From contig NW_026251710.1 of NCBI RefSeq assembly GCF_025024155.1, forward strand, positions 434,001 through 498,000: a DNA stretch of 64,000 nt. The letters are read 5' to 3'. The notes under the pieces were generated by a model, which saw only the letters and a program-made list of their open reading frames with translations, was not told the origin of the DNA and made no database searches. Both the position numbers and the translations under genes were made by a program. Origin of the DNA: Gamsiella multidivaricata (Eukaryota; Mortierellomycota; Mortierellomycetes; Mortierellales; Mortierellaceae). This document shows, piece after piece, positions 27,439 to 38,594 of the stretch; position 1 is the first letter of the stretch, and each line of letters begins with the position of its first letter.

Positions 27439-30380
27439 CTATGGTGCCCAAGTCTCGCGATGGAAATCCACCGCCCATTTTGACTTCTTGATCTGCCGTT
27501 CCACATGCTCTACAAACGCCTCGGGTCCGCCTCCAAAGACCGCCACCATAGCGCGGTCGCTGCCGACCGCTCCAACACCGGCCCCCATAAACCTCTCGAT
27601 CACAATCTTGACATTCATCCTTCCGGTCGAGTACACTACATCTCCCTCATCCCAGTTTCCATCCTCGACGCTCAAGTTCTCGTCCTCGATCTCGAATGTA
27701 GGGTACGGCAGGTTCTTGTTATGTGACTTTCCTGTCTCGATATCGCTCAGATTGCTTGCAGTCAACGAACGGAGCAAAGTCTTGCGGGCGTAATGCATGG
27801 CGAGATAACCGATGATGCTGGCGATGATATAGTGGCCAAAGACCGGCACTGAAGAGTAGGAGCCATAGCAGATCTTGTACTGCGTTGGCGTCATATCCGT
27901 CATAATGTCGCAGTAGTGAGCAGAGCCTTCATAATGGATCGCGCGGAGAGCGAGCCAGACTGCGAGAGGGACGAGGATCAAAACTGCAGAGACTGTGAAA
28001 TCAAGTTTAGCAAAGCGCGCCGAGACAGTGTTTGAGTTCGCATCATGGAACGTAGGGAGGCGTTTCGCGTCATAGCTAGTTGCGCGGGTCGGTGAGGATG
28101 GGGTCAAGGCAGTGCTATGATCATGAGCGTCGATCTCGTCATGAACAGACTTTCTAGATTCAGGAGAAATGGGGCTCGAAGGTGAGGCGACAGGGGAGGG
28201 GCATGTGGAATGGTCCACAGAGGAGTGACCATCAAAAGACTGGGTCGCGGGAGAGCTGCTCGAGGACGCTCTTCGCGAGCCCTCCTGCTTCTCGTTCTCG
28301 ACGGCGGTGTCCACAGAACCTGAACGCACATGGCCGCCTGCGGCCGAGAAGCTCACGCCGGCAGCTTCCGACTCGGCCTTGGACTTCATCCTCTCGTCGT
28401 TCGCGGAGGTCTCGACAATCGTCCGGCCGGACAGAGCACGCTTCAGCTTGGTGCCAGTACGTCTGAGGGACTGGAAGCGCTTCTTCTTGGACTTTGTCGC
28501 GGACTGAGCGGGGACCAGGATATCGTTCTTGATGACATGTGCATGTGCGCCCATCAAGACATTGGGCTTGTCCGGTCGCGAGACATAGATCTCGACGTGG
28601 AGCCAGGAAGTAAAGCGAGGATCGCGAGTGATCTGGTGCAGGAATGACCCATAAGCATGCAGCTCACTGCGAGTGCGGAAGGTGCAGATCAGATGGAACT
28701 GCATGCGGAGCGGGTCAGTTGACGAAGCGATCTGCGCGGCAATGGCCTTGATAAGTGCCATGAAGGTGGTAACAGCGGCACCGGCTTAAATAAAACAGAA
28801 TAGAATGAGAAAAAAAAAAAGTGAGTGAACAGACGCTTTGAGACTACATTCACCAGAACAAATGTTCATGAGAATGAACTTACCGACAAAGACGACCAAA
28901 ACTTCAGACTTGAGATAGTCATGTCGTCGATCACCAAAAACACCCTCAACATTGGCCTTGACCCTGATGCGCTTGTCTTCCGTTCCGCAAAGTCTAGACA
29001 ATGCGCCCGTCCAGCTCTTAGGCGTATGGTATGTTCGAATGAACAGCACAATGGACCTAGGGTCCTCTGGCCAATAACTGGCAATCGTAAACGGATGGTA
29101 GAGAGTTCCCAGCTCTGGCACCTGCACCGAGATATAGTCACCGGGATAATATGGCTTCATGGGCTCAGGTGATGTCAGGGTCAGCTTGATAATGTCTGCA
29201 TCCACGTTGAGCGTGCAAGAGGCCTCTGGATAGAGGGTACGGGATTGGATCATCTTGGGGACGAAACGGTCGACGAGGAAGAGGATCACGCTTGGGAGGA
29301 GGTAGTACCAGAGCATGAAGTACGGGTAGTGCGTGATCGTGCCGATGAGGAAGATCACGGTCATGACACGATGCACGCCGATGAAGGCGGTGTAGAACCG
29401 GCGCCGTATTTGTGGGATCGAGAAGAAAGCGAGGACGAGGAGAGCAATCTATTGTTGTGATCGAGTGAACGCGTCGACAATTTAGATACAAAGTTCATCC
29501 ATTGCCCTGGGACGCGTAGTAAGGCAAAAAAAAAAAAAAAAGAACAGTGCAGACGACTTACCAACGCGATGACCCCCATAAGATTCATAGTCGCCCTGCC
29601 AATGTCGTCAAAGCTGATCGCTTCACCAAGACTTTTATCCCAGATGTAGTACATGACGTATCCGATTGTGTGTATGATCGACCAGACGAGGATTCCAACA
29701 CCGAGCCATCGGTGAAGGGGCAGGATTTCCGCGTAGGTGAACCCGAGCGAGTGGAGCATTGATCGGCGCAGGACTAGGAAGAGGATGAACGTACAGCATG
29801 CTATGGCATTGTATCCTCCAACTAGACCAATAACAACTGTCCAGAAAGCAGAGATTGTACGCAAGTATATGGTCAGCAAGGTTAACAGGCATATCTCTGG
29901 TAGAGAATGAGAAGTAAAAAAAAAAAATGAAGAGACGCTGCACTTACGACCAAGTCCGCCAACAGGTCCATACTCAGCGTAATCATCTTTAGCATATGGA
30001 ACGATCGCGGTGATGGACCAGCCAATGTTAAGCAAGACCATAAACCCGGCCAGGATCCAGAACTTGACAGTGTAGCCCCACAGGACGTGATGCTCCCACA
30101 ACGAGATCTTTTGCTTTACAGACACCGGGGTGGTCACTTTAGCAATGCTGTGCTGAAATTCACGTTCGGCTCTGTAGTAGTGACCCCAGATCGTGGCCAT
30201 ATGACCGAGAACGGAGGGGAAGATCATGAATGGGACTGTGAGATAGTCGCGGTTGTTGAGGTCGAAGATCCACTCGCTGTAAAGGACCCAGGTGTAGTAG
30301 CCCTCAACGGCCATGTATCCAGTAATGATGAGAAGGCATAGGAGGACGAGGGCCCTCAGTGGATCGATGGATAGTCCCAT
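27439..30380 (-). CDS. Ferric reductase / NADPH oxidase-like protein
   Basis: Transmembrane flavocytochrome moving electrons from NADPH through FAD and two haems across the membrane, typically to reduce Fe3+ or Cu2+. Exons 30380-29948, 29896-29562, 29448-28884 and 28784-27439 join in phase to 892 residues. The first intron has an alternative in-frame acceptor (next exon 29836), giving 872. The core shows HRWLGVGILVWSIIH and VHRVMTVIFLIGTITHY, paired haem histidines spaced as in the family. YHPFTIASYW is the FAD site, and VFVAGAAVTTFMAL a degenerate NADPH site. The C-terminus VFGGGPEAF ... AVDFHRETW is typical. Within the NADPH domain sits an insertion of roughly 250 residues: Ser-rich linkers plus two extra hydrophobic helices at about 705-727 and 757-778. 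A TATA box lies upstream. Confidence 0.88.
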
Positions 30381-32304
30381 GGTGATAATGAAGGGAAGGC
30401 GTGCAGGGAAGGATCGTATTTCTTAGTGCAACCGGGGAGGCAGGGGGTATAGGTAAGATATGCAGGGTGTCGGCGATCTTTTCAGGAGCAAGCACACAGA
30501 AACCAAAGCACATCCATGTCCTTTTATACCTTTGTCCTCGATGCAGCAAGCCAACAATTAGGGCTTCCTCCAGCAGCTGGGATCATAAAACAGTGTCCCG
30601 GTCGTGATTCGAGGCGCGGGCCGAAAGAGTCGCTAAGGAATGGCCATGAAAACGGAAAGTGTCTAATTTGCAAAAAAACTGATCCATGTGGTACTCTTCA
30701 TCTGATAAGACACGATAAACTGGCGAGCAACGACATAGCCGGCTCCACCGTTTGTGTACGTGTCCCTCAATCGATATATGTGTTTCATTATCAGATCCAG
30801 GTCTAGGTCTAGATGGCCAGTGAACAAGGCAGGGTAACAAATGCAAGTCGTAAAACGCGAGAAGCAAGGACCCTGGAGCTAGAGGGAAAAAAAAAGAAAA
30901 AGGAACGGGATTACTGTAAGCTGTATAACGCTGAGGTTGAATTTTTTGTGTGAATGGAGGACACTGCTGCAAAGAAACAAAACACGCATCGCGGCGAAGG
31001 CAGACGGAAATGGCGAGAGGGATCTGGTCTCATTGGATCCAAGGACTTTTTGCTTTGTGTCCCCTAGTAGCGGAAACCACACGCCAGTAGTGGCACATGT
31101 AGGCGAACGATGTCCGATCAATTCTTAAGCAGAGAAACTTTATTCAATGCAGTATCACTCTAGAACACAATAGAGTATAGTACACAGGCCGGGCCATTAC
31201 TTCTTTTGGTCTAAATCACCCCATCGGGTCAGAGTAGGGTCAGAAGACGGCGTAAGGCAAACATGGGTAGACACGGTAAAGGAACTAAATGATCTTGTGT
31301 CTTCGTATTCAGAACCAAAGGCGTATTTTTTTTTTTTGTTTTGTTCTTGTAGTTGACTCAGGGTACAGAGATCCATTGAAGCGGCACTAGAAAAAAAAAA
31401 AAAAAAAAAAAAAAACATAGGAATTACATGAAGGAACAACACGCGAGATGCATTAGGGCGCAACAGTCTTGCGGTGCTTCAAAGCACAACATCAACCAGA
31501 TCTAGGCAGACCTCCCCCTTCGCTGCATCGTACTTCTATGAAAATGTCGAAAATGTCGTTTTCCCAAAAAAAAAAAAGAAGGGTCGAATGTTACAGATGA
31601 TACCATATATGTAGAGTAGACTGCAGGAGGGCCCACCTCAATTTTCGAAAGACATGGTTATGTTCTCCTCAATTTTAGGTCGATCTGATAAGCATTTTTT
31701 TTTTAATTTTTTTTTTTTACAGGACAGACCGGGGGTAAGCATGAGAAATTGTTGGATCTGATAAGGAGACAATTTTGGACTCGGGTCGCACGCAGTGTAC
31801 AGAGGTACATGAACATTCGTATGGATAGGATCTTGGCGTGAGTTTAAACTCAGCCTGCGCCTGCGGATGAAAATCGAGCAATGTTCCCGTACAAAACAAA
31901 ACCGAGTTAGAGTGTGAAGGGTTGAGGATCTACTTATCGTTTGTCACCATTGCTGTTTATGTCTACAGGTGCATGTCATCTAGCCATCAGCATCAGTAAC
32001 GTCGCCGAGTCATGTATCTCCTGTCCTCGCTAAGCACAAGATGATGATTGAAAAAAGGAAACAAAAAAAAAAAATAAGATACGATCTAGACGCAGAACAG
32101 AGCGCATTGATTTTATGTGTATGAATGAGTAAGCGTAGGCTGAATATTGCTCTATGATTGGTACTTTTTTTTCCCCTGAATAACAGCCCAGTTGTAATAC
32201 AATTCTTGCACTTTTGCGAAAAAACTGAAATAAAAATAAAAACGAACTCGAGCGAATTATTAAAGCAAAAAGAAAGAGAATAGAATAGAGTGTAATGTCG
32301 ACGT
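30381..32304. other. Long gene-poor interval, AT-rich
   Basis: I find no supported gene in 1.9 kb. It contains the ferric reductase promoter and then many homopolymer tracts: T at 31328-31339, A at 31391-31415, A at 31566-31576, T at 31697-31718 and A at 32066-32075. Minus-strand frames at 31197-31463 and 32010-32374 are composed mainly of these tracts. The right end is the 3' flank of the hydrolase gene. An unspliced non-coding RNA cannot be excluded. Confidence 0.45.
30522..30530 (-). promoter_or_regulatory. TATA box of the ferric reductase gene
   Basis: The minus strand reads TATAAAAGG, a canonical TATA element, 142 bp upstream of the start codon at 30380. Confidence 0.55.
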
Positions 32305-33772
32305 TTAAATAGTAATCTTTTGTCCATCGTAGGCAATCCTGAATTCCGTAGCACCCTTTACATCGAGGGCGCACATCCTCTTATCCTCTGTGTAATGATC
32401 TGCAGAATGACAAAATCCGACAATGAAAGCACGCTCCGGCTTAGGGTCCAGACTGTTGGTGTATTCGAGTGCCTCCGGGATGCTGAAGTGCGACGGGTGC
32501 GTCGTTTCTATAATGGTATCAGGAGTGAAAACGAAAACGGAACTATAAGACTTTGATCCAAGACATTTTTCATACCTTTGCAAATGGTGAGATTAATTTA
32601 CTATAACTTCCATAACTTCCTTACCTCTCAGTCCATCAATGACAAGGACTTTTGAGCCACGGATCTTTGCAGTCGTGGTGTCAGGTATGCTGGAACAGTC
32701 CGAGACCCAACTCAGGTCATGGAATCGGAAGCCGAGGGACCAAAATGGCTCACCCGTAGACATGTATATTCCGTGGTGCACTTATTTGTTGAGAGACACA
32801 GCGGGAAGATGTACGATACAGAGAACTCTTGTTAGATCATCTTGATCACTGCGGTTAAAATTTGTTCGGCAAAAAACACGCCCACAGTTGTACACGTATC
32901 CATGTACATCCTCTTTCACATCACGATGAATGCATTAGACGCTCACCTGGTAATGGTGTGAACTTGAGACCTTCAACCTCAAAGTCTTTGTCATGTTCAA
33001 TGACGTGATAAGTGAACGAAGGGATATCTCCGCCTCCTGTAGCTCTGGAAGGATCAACCATATATGGAAACGTAACCGCGATGGTGTCCATAGTTGCCTG
33101 ATCCAAATAGACAGGGATGCTATAGGAGTTTTCCTTGTCAACCAAACACCAAGATCGGAGATCGTCCAGCCCAAAGAACGCGTCCGCGTGTCCGTGAGTC
33201 AGGACCTAGTACAGCATTGACCCGAAATAAATACCAGAACAACTGTCAGTTCAATTGATACACTCGGTCAGACAATGTGGTACTGAAGACCCGTCCATGA
33301 TGTTGGGCGTCGCATGATATCTTACCAGCGCATCGACGCTTCGGATCCCATGTTTCGGAAACCATTGCCTTGCTGATTCGTAATAGCTCTTTCCACAGTC
33401 AATCAAGATGTTCCTATTGAGATCGTGATCATCGAGATTAGCTACTGGACCCAGCTCCTGACTATAGAACTGTGTCCTTATATTGTTACCTCTCCCTTCC
33501 ATCCTCGTGCATAAAGCGGACCATGGCACTTGTGTTGCGTTTAATGTTCCTGGCACCTTCAGGCGTGAGCGTAGAAAGGCAGACTTTGCATGTCGGCTTG
33601 GTCTTCGTCAGACATGGTATAGAGGGCTACAAACCAAATACAGAACAACGATCACTGCCTTAAGCATCCGAATCTATATTGCCATGCCAGTAGACGATTG
33701 TTGTTGCGGCCATACCACTCCACTAGACGTCCCTGTTCCGAGAAAGATGAGCTCTGTCGCTGTTGTGGTCAT
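32305..33772 (-). CDS. Metallo-beta-lactamase-fold hydrolase (PhnP-like)
   Basis: Cytosolic metal-dependent hydrolase similar to uncharacterised yeast and fission-yeast proteins related to bacterial PhnP phosphodiesterases. The natural substrate is not known. Six exons join in phase: 33772-33716, 33626-33490, 33413-33326, 33205-32947, 32780-32625 and 32507-32305, giving 299 residues. The start MTTTATELIFLGTGTSSG is the family N-terminus. CKVCLST is a conserved Cys pair. NILIDCGKSYY leads to the metal-binding LTHGHADAFFGLDDLR (HxHxD). GGGDIPSFTYHV, LPVHHG, LGFRFHDLSWVSD, VLVIDGLR, HPSHFS and GFCHSADHY follow in the expected order. The intron in front of exon 6 was chosen because it joins GLR to ETTHPSHFS. 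Length equals relatives. The neighbouring PRM1 gene is unrelated. Confidence 0.9.
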
Positions 33773-34253
33773 TGTTTTGGTCTCGTCCAAGTTGATCTGA
33801 TGACAATGTTCCTGCTGATGTTATGAATCTCTAGTCGGCAGGGACGGCGGTTGAATGGAAAACTTGCCGCTGGCCGCCTGGAGTATGTGTTGTTGGAAGA
33901 AGTGGACAAGCCCGGCGCGAACATGCGCTGACCAATCAAAAGGAGTCGTCATCATTTCAACATGATAAAAAAATTTGGTGGCAAAAAAAGTCCATCAGGT
34001 TTAGTGCGAACGCCCTGGGATGTTTCAGACCTAAAGGAGCATAGAAAACCGGCACCCTGGTGCCAAAAGAGCGACAGTTTACTAGAGAAACTTGACCCTA
34101 GGGAGTCGATTGGTGTGGTTGGTATTATTGAGTGAGCAGATAAGGAATTTCAACTCATTTCGACCTTTTATTTTTTTTCGTTTTGCGGAACGCAATAAAA
34201 AATTGGTGGCAAACCCCAAATTCTATCAGCACGCTTCTTGCTTTACACTACAT
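33773..34253. other. Intergenic region upstream of hydrolase, 3' of PRM1
   Basis: No gene is recognised. AAAAAATT and GGTGGCAAA both occur twice (33966-33985 and 34195-34212), a short imperfect repeat. Otherwise nothing stands out. Confidence 0.4.
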
Positions 34254-36170
34254 CTATCTCGTCTCTTTTCCATGCAAAAATATGCTATTGTCTTTCCTAG
34301 AGCCCACAGCTGGGTTCTTTATATCTCTTCTCTGTCGCACAAGGACCCCACCTACACCTACGATTCCCATCGCCAACACCGCCCACCACACCGCGACCAG
34401 TCCGTAGTACATCGGCAGCTCTCGTCGCAGCTCGTCTTCGTACTGCTGGAACACCCTACCGATCACAATCTCCGCCTTGTAAACCTTGCTTTGCACAACA
34501 CCTCCAGTCGAATTGTTACTGTTCATGCTAACGCCATTGAATAAAGACGGTGGTGCCATCTCTTCCACAGCAGCAGCAACCAGTTTCTGCAGCTCTGTCG
34601 GGTTCATCATCAACACATCATCCTCCAACCGCGGTAACGCGAGCTGTACATGTCCCTGGATCCATGCCAACCCTGCCTCCACCGCCGCCAACTTATTGAG
34701 CAGCAGGCACTGTATCACCGCCAGGATCAATTTCGCGAATAAGGTGTCCCCAAACACAGTCTGGATCCCCTGCACGAGTGTTGTTTCTACGTTGACCAGC
34801 GCTGCACTCATCGATGCTGCTGCGTTGACGATCCCGCTAAAGACGTGTGTGTTCAGATCGGACTCCAGACTCGAGAGCGCCGTATTCGTCTCGGTCGCGA
34901 AGGCGACAGAGCTGGTGTGCATGATCCCGTTGACGAGCTGAGGCACCGTGACTGAGAGATCTACCAGGGCTGTATTCAACAGCGGGCGGTAATGTGCTCT
35001 CGCATAATCGAGAAGGGTCAACTGCGCGTAAATCATGAGCAGCCCAAGGATCCCAACGCATAGACAGACGACCGCCTGTGATTGGGTGATATAAAACATG
35101 AACCAGAAGTAGAGGCCCCGCGCGTTTTCGTCCCTGGGGAAGAAGCAGCGTGAGGACGCCTCGAGAAACCGGTAGAGGAGCGGATGACGCGTCAGATGGT
35201 CAATTCGGACCGCGCATAGTCTCGAATCCTTGGGTGTCCATGTTGACGATTTCGTTTCCTCATGATTGCCGGATGGATCGATGGCAACAGAGGTCGCTTC
35301 TTTGGATATGGTTTCGACCTGTTGCAGTACTCTGCTTACATGTAGCGTCCATCGCCGATGTCGGAACGCGATCCAGGCCATGTTGCACAGCATCGCCACC
35401 ACAGCTAAAGTGAGGACCACGAGCGTCCCATAAAGGATCCACCGCTTCAAATCCTCCGCCATCGCATCCACATCAACCAGTCCCAAGACCTTATCACAGA
35501 GCACGACCTTTTGAACCGGTATCGTTGGCATATTGAGCACCAGTCCTATCTGTGGATCTGCCATCCGGTCCTGAATAACCTTCCCCAAATCATTCAACGG
35601 CAGCGCGAGCAGGTCCAAAAGCGTGTTATCGACTTGATCGATTGCTTGCACGCCTCCCTGCCCGACCTCTGATAAGACTGGTATCCCTGAATCTGCAAGG
35701 TTGTTCAAGAAACAGCGCCATGTGCCCGTAAGCAGCCCGATCACAAAGTCTAACGTGGCCAGCACCCCGCTCAGAACGACTACGAGTCCGTAACCGATCT
35801 GACTAATGGCTGTGTCGAGTGTGGCGATAAGGCCACGGTTGACACTCTGTGCTGCGAACTGAGGGAAGGACGCGAGCGTGGTAGCGGTCTTTTCGAGGGT
35901 ATAGCAGTCAGTGAAAAGAGTTTGTTTCGCATCTAGGACAAAAGTATCAACGGAAGAGCGGGTTTGGAAGAGTCGGTAGGCAGATATGATGAGGAAGATG
36001 ACCGTGTAGGACGCAAATGCCTGGGATAGTTTTGCGCAAAGGCCCAGGAATGGTTGAACGGTAGGGGGAGTTTTTGTAGAATGTGCTGCAAGGCAAAGAG
36101 GAGAGGGCACTGCCTCGAGATGGTCGATTGGAGGCAGTGACTTTGATGCGGAGGGTATCTCAAAGCCCAT
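34254..36170 (-). CDS. PRM1: Plasma membrane fusion protein Prm1
   Basis: Multi-pass membrane protein needed for efficient plasma membrane fusion of mating cells in yeast and for hyphal or mating fusion in other fungi. Intronless, about 638 residues from MGFEIPSASK. Family features are PFLGLCAKLSQAFASYTVIF (first helix), DCYTLEKTATTLASFPQFAA with the following VNRGL (the family's cysteine and SMP-type segment), GYGLVVVLSGVLATLDFVIG, CFLNNLADSGIP, then a pre-helix amphipathic region and WILYGTLVVLTLAVVAMLC. A second repeat-like half has FWFMFYITQSQAVVCLCVGILG and the C-terminal helix YYGLVAVWWAVLAMGIVGVGGVLV. Alternative in-frame starts lie at 36209 and 36305. A TATATATA element at 36215-36222 argues for the downstream start. 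Confidence 0.85.
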   Translation of the reverse strand: MGFEIPSASKSLPPIDHLEAVPSPLCLAAHSTKTPPTVQPFLGLCAKLSQAFASYTVIFLIISAYRLFQTRSSVDTFVLDAKQTLFTDCYTLEKTATTLASFPQFAAQSVNRGLIATLDTAISQIGYGLVVVLSGVLATLDFVIGLLTGTWRCFLNNLADSGIPVLSEVGQGGVQAIDQVDNTLLDLLALPLNDLGKVIQDRMADPQIGLVLNMPTIPVQKVVLCDKVLGLVDVDAMAEDLKRWILYGTLVVLTLAVVAMLCNMAWIAFRHRRWTLHVSRVLQQVETISKEATSVAIDPSGNHEETKSSTWTPKDSRLCAVRIDHLTRHPLLYRFLEASSRCFFPRDENARGLYFWFMFYITQSQAVVCLCVGILGLLMIYAQLTLLDYARAHYRPLLNTALVDLSVTVPQLVNGIMHTSSVAFATETNTALSSLESDLNTHVFSGIVNAAASMSAALVNVETTLVQGIQTVFGDTLFAKLILAVIQCLLLNKLAAVEAGLAWIQGHVQLALPRLEDDVLMMNPTELQKLVAAAVEEMAPPSLFNGVSMNSNNSTGGVVQSKVYKAEIVIGRVFQQYEDELRRELPMYYGLVAVWWAVLAMGIVGVGGVLVRQRRDIKNPAVGSRKDNSIFLHGKETR

Positions 36171-36527
36171 GTTATGAACGAGAGGCGTTGCACCACCAAG
36201 TCGCGTCATGGCGATATATATACATCTCCGTCCACGTCCACGGATACCACCGTGTTCATAAAAGGGGACGTAGCGATCCACAATCGCGATCTTCAAATGT
36301 GGCAAAAAAAAAAAGAAAAGAAAAGGCGCTCTTCATACATCCAGCGAACCACGGATCACTACTTCCAGCTATTGTATTCCTCAGCGCCTTTGTTATACCT
36401 TCATCGTTGCTTTATACAATAAAATTTTAACATAATAACCTTTAGTCTTTATTAATATGTCTCTTCCAGTGACCCCATGATCCATCTACTGCAAAAAAAT
36501 GGTAATTGTAATGATTGTCGTCTCTGT
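36171..36527. other. PRM1 promoter and 3' flank of MSP1
   Basis: This holds the PRM1 upstream region, including an A-rich stretch at 36305-36325, and the short 3' flank of MSP1 with AATAAAATTTT-like sequence at 36418-36428. No further gene is seen. Confidence 0.4.
36215..36222 (-). promoter_or_regulatory. TATA-like element upstream of PRM1
   Basis: TATATATA lies 45 bp before the preferred PRM1 start codon. If functional, it rules out the longer open frame that begins at 36305. Confidence 0.4.
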
Positions 36528-38334
36528 CTAATCAATGGACTCCTGCTCCAGAATGACATGCGACGACGACTCCTCATTGGCTTCATGCTGGAAGAAATCC
36601 GACAGACGCAGCGAACGGACCTCATCCCTGTCCAGGACAACATTATCGAGCGCACCCTTCTTGTCCGAGCCCTTGGAGCGCAGGTACTCTCTCAATGGCA
36701 ACATCGATGCGTTCCTGCACGCCTCCTTCAAGTCGCTTCCCGAAAATCCTGCAGTCTTTTGCACCAGCTTTTTAAAGTCAAAGCTGGGATCGAGCTTGGT
36801 CGAGGCCAGCATCTAGCGGTTCAGGAACAAAAAAAAAAACAAGAAGACATCAATGAGACTGTTGCTCATAATATATCACAGAGCCATACTACTATAAAAA
36901 AAAAAAAAAAAAGAAAAGAATAAAAGAAAAAAGCAAGCAAAAGCAATTACCAGCTTAAGAATGTTCATGCGCTGTTCCTCCGATGGCAACTTGATCGCGA
37001 ATCTCTTGGGCATTCTCCTCAAGATAGCCGAGTCAATATCGTTGGGCCGGTTTGTCGCTCCCAGAACAATGATCCTCGTATCCTCGCCCGTGGTCAGTCC
37101 ATCCCACATGCTCATGAACTCGGCCTTCATCATGCTGGTGATCTCATGGTCGTTACTGCGACGCTCCCTCAGGAACGAATCAATCTCGTCAATAAAGATA
37201 ATAGCCGGCTGCATCTTGTGTGCGAGCGAGAACAGGGCGGCGACCAACTTGTTGGACTCTCCAAACCACTTGTCCGTCAAGGTCGAGACATGCATGTTGA
37301 TGAACGTCGCTCCAGACTCCTTGGCGAGGGCCTTGGCCAGCATGGTCTTGCCGCATCCAGGAGGTCCGTACAACAACACACCCTTGGGCGCGCCCAACAA
37401 TCCAGAGGCACTTGTGAACAGAGCTGGGTGGTTCAGGGGTAAAATAACACTCTCGCGCAGCGAACGGATAATGGGGTCCAAACCGCCGATCTCTAAAGAG
37501 ACATGGATCAATTATGGGCAAACAAAAAAAAGAAAAAAAGGAGACGCTGCGTCAGCTCAGCAGAGATCGTGTTACGTGTTGGCGAGGGCCATTATAACCA
37601 TGCAATCGATTCCGTTCTGCTCCTGAAGGCCGACTTACGGTCGAAATCAACCTTGATGTCCTCTGGGTGGATAACCTCGGAGGCAATCACTTGCTCATAC
37701 TCGTTCAGTTTAATATCCCGATGCTATCGTGATCAAGGGCGCAGATGAAGAACAGGCAGCGAATTAAGTAAATCGGACAGGCTGCTCATCCGCATGCGGT
37801 GGTGACAGAGCACAGGCAGTGGTGTGACAAGGTTGTTCTTACCCCGAGCCGATCCAGCACCTTGGCGCTCTTTTCATGTGCGTCCTTCTTTTTCGTCTTC
37901 AGGGGATCCATAGAAGAGATAATGTACTTGAATGCATAGTAGAACGCTGCCTGTGACAGCGCGAACAGAGCCACTAGTGATCAGGTCGACAAAGCAATAA
38001 GATCATCAGTTTCTGGCAGCTCTTGAACTAATGTCGCTTTAGTCAGAGCTGTCGCTCCGTGATCAATCATCCTGGAATCCGTGATGTCACAGCGACTTGG
38101 GCTTATTGTTGCTTTCTGTAATGTTCCTTGAGTCATAGGCAGGGGGCTGCATCCAGTAGAGTATTCGTCGCCAAGGCCGAGAAAAGATCCCTGTGCTGTT
38201 CCTGGAAGCCAGTGGTGTTGGTATTGTTCCGCATGGTGTGGTCATTCCTCTTGAATCGCTGTCTTGGACAATGGCTTTCTGGCCGGTGAGGGTCACTTAC
38301 AGTCGGCAAGGTACTTCTTCGTCTGGGGCTGCAT
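36528..38334 (-). CDS. MSP1: Mitochondrial AAA ATPase Msp1 (ATAD1)
   Basis: Outer mitochondrial and peroxisomal membrane ATPase that extracts mislocalised tail-anchored proteins. Five exons join in phase: 38334-38301, 37973-37843, 37723-37639, 37492-36951 and 36812-36528, giving 358 residues. The first coding exon is only 34 nt ([11 protein letters not shown]). It splices to [19 protein letters not shown], the N-terminal membrane anchor. The ATPase core has a family linker ending VDFDQIGGLD, Walker [14 protein letters not shown], the pore-loop region [13 protein letters not shown], Walker [12 protein letters not shown], sensor ATNRPNDID and the arginine finger ILRRMPKRF. The last exon gives the small helical lid ([15 protein letters not shown]). 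Length is close to yeast Msp1 (362). Intron 4 has long T tracts on the coding strand. Confidence 0.93.
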
Positions 38335-38594
38335 CGTTGCGGAATGAGGTGAGTAATAGACGATGCGGAAGGGGAGGGTGAGGAATAGGAGTGAGGACTG
38401 GAAAAGAGGACACTTCTAAGAGAAGCGAGTTTGTCAAGCAACTCTTGGCTGGATTACACGTGATTGTAGGAACTTGGAACTAATGGTCATTTTTCAAAGT
38501 TGGTTGTTTCTATTGATTTTGCAAAGCTGTATAGTACAAGAATAGACTATTATCTATTAGGGATGGGGAGTCTATGGATGGCCCCTCAACTGGC

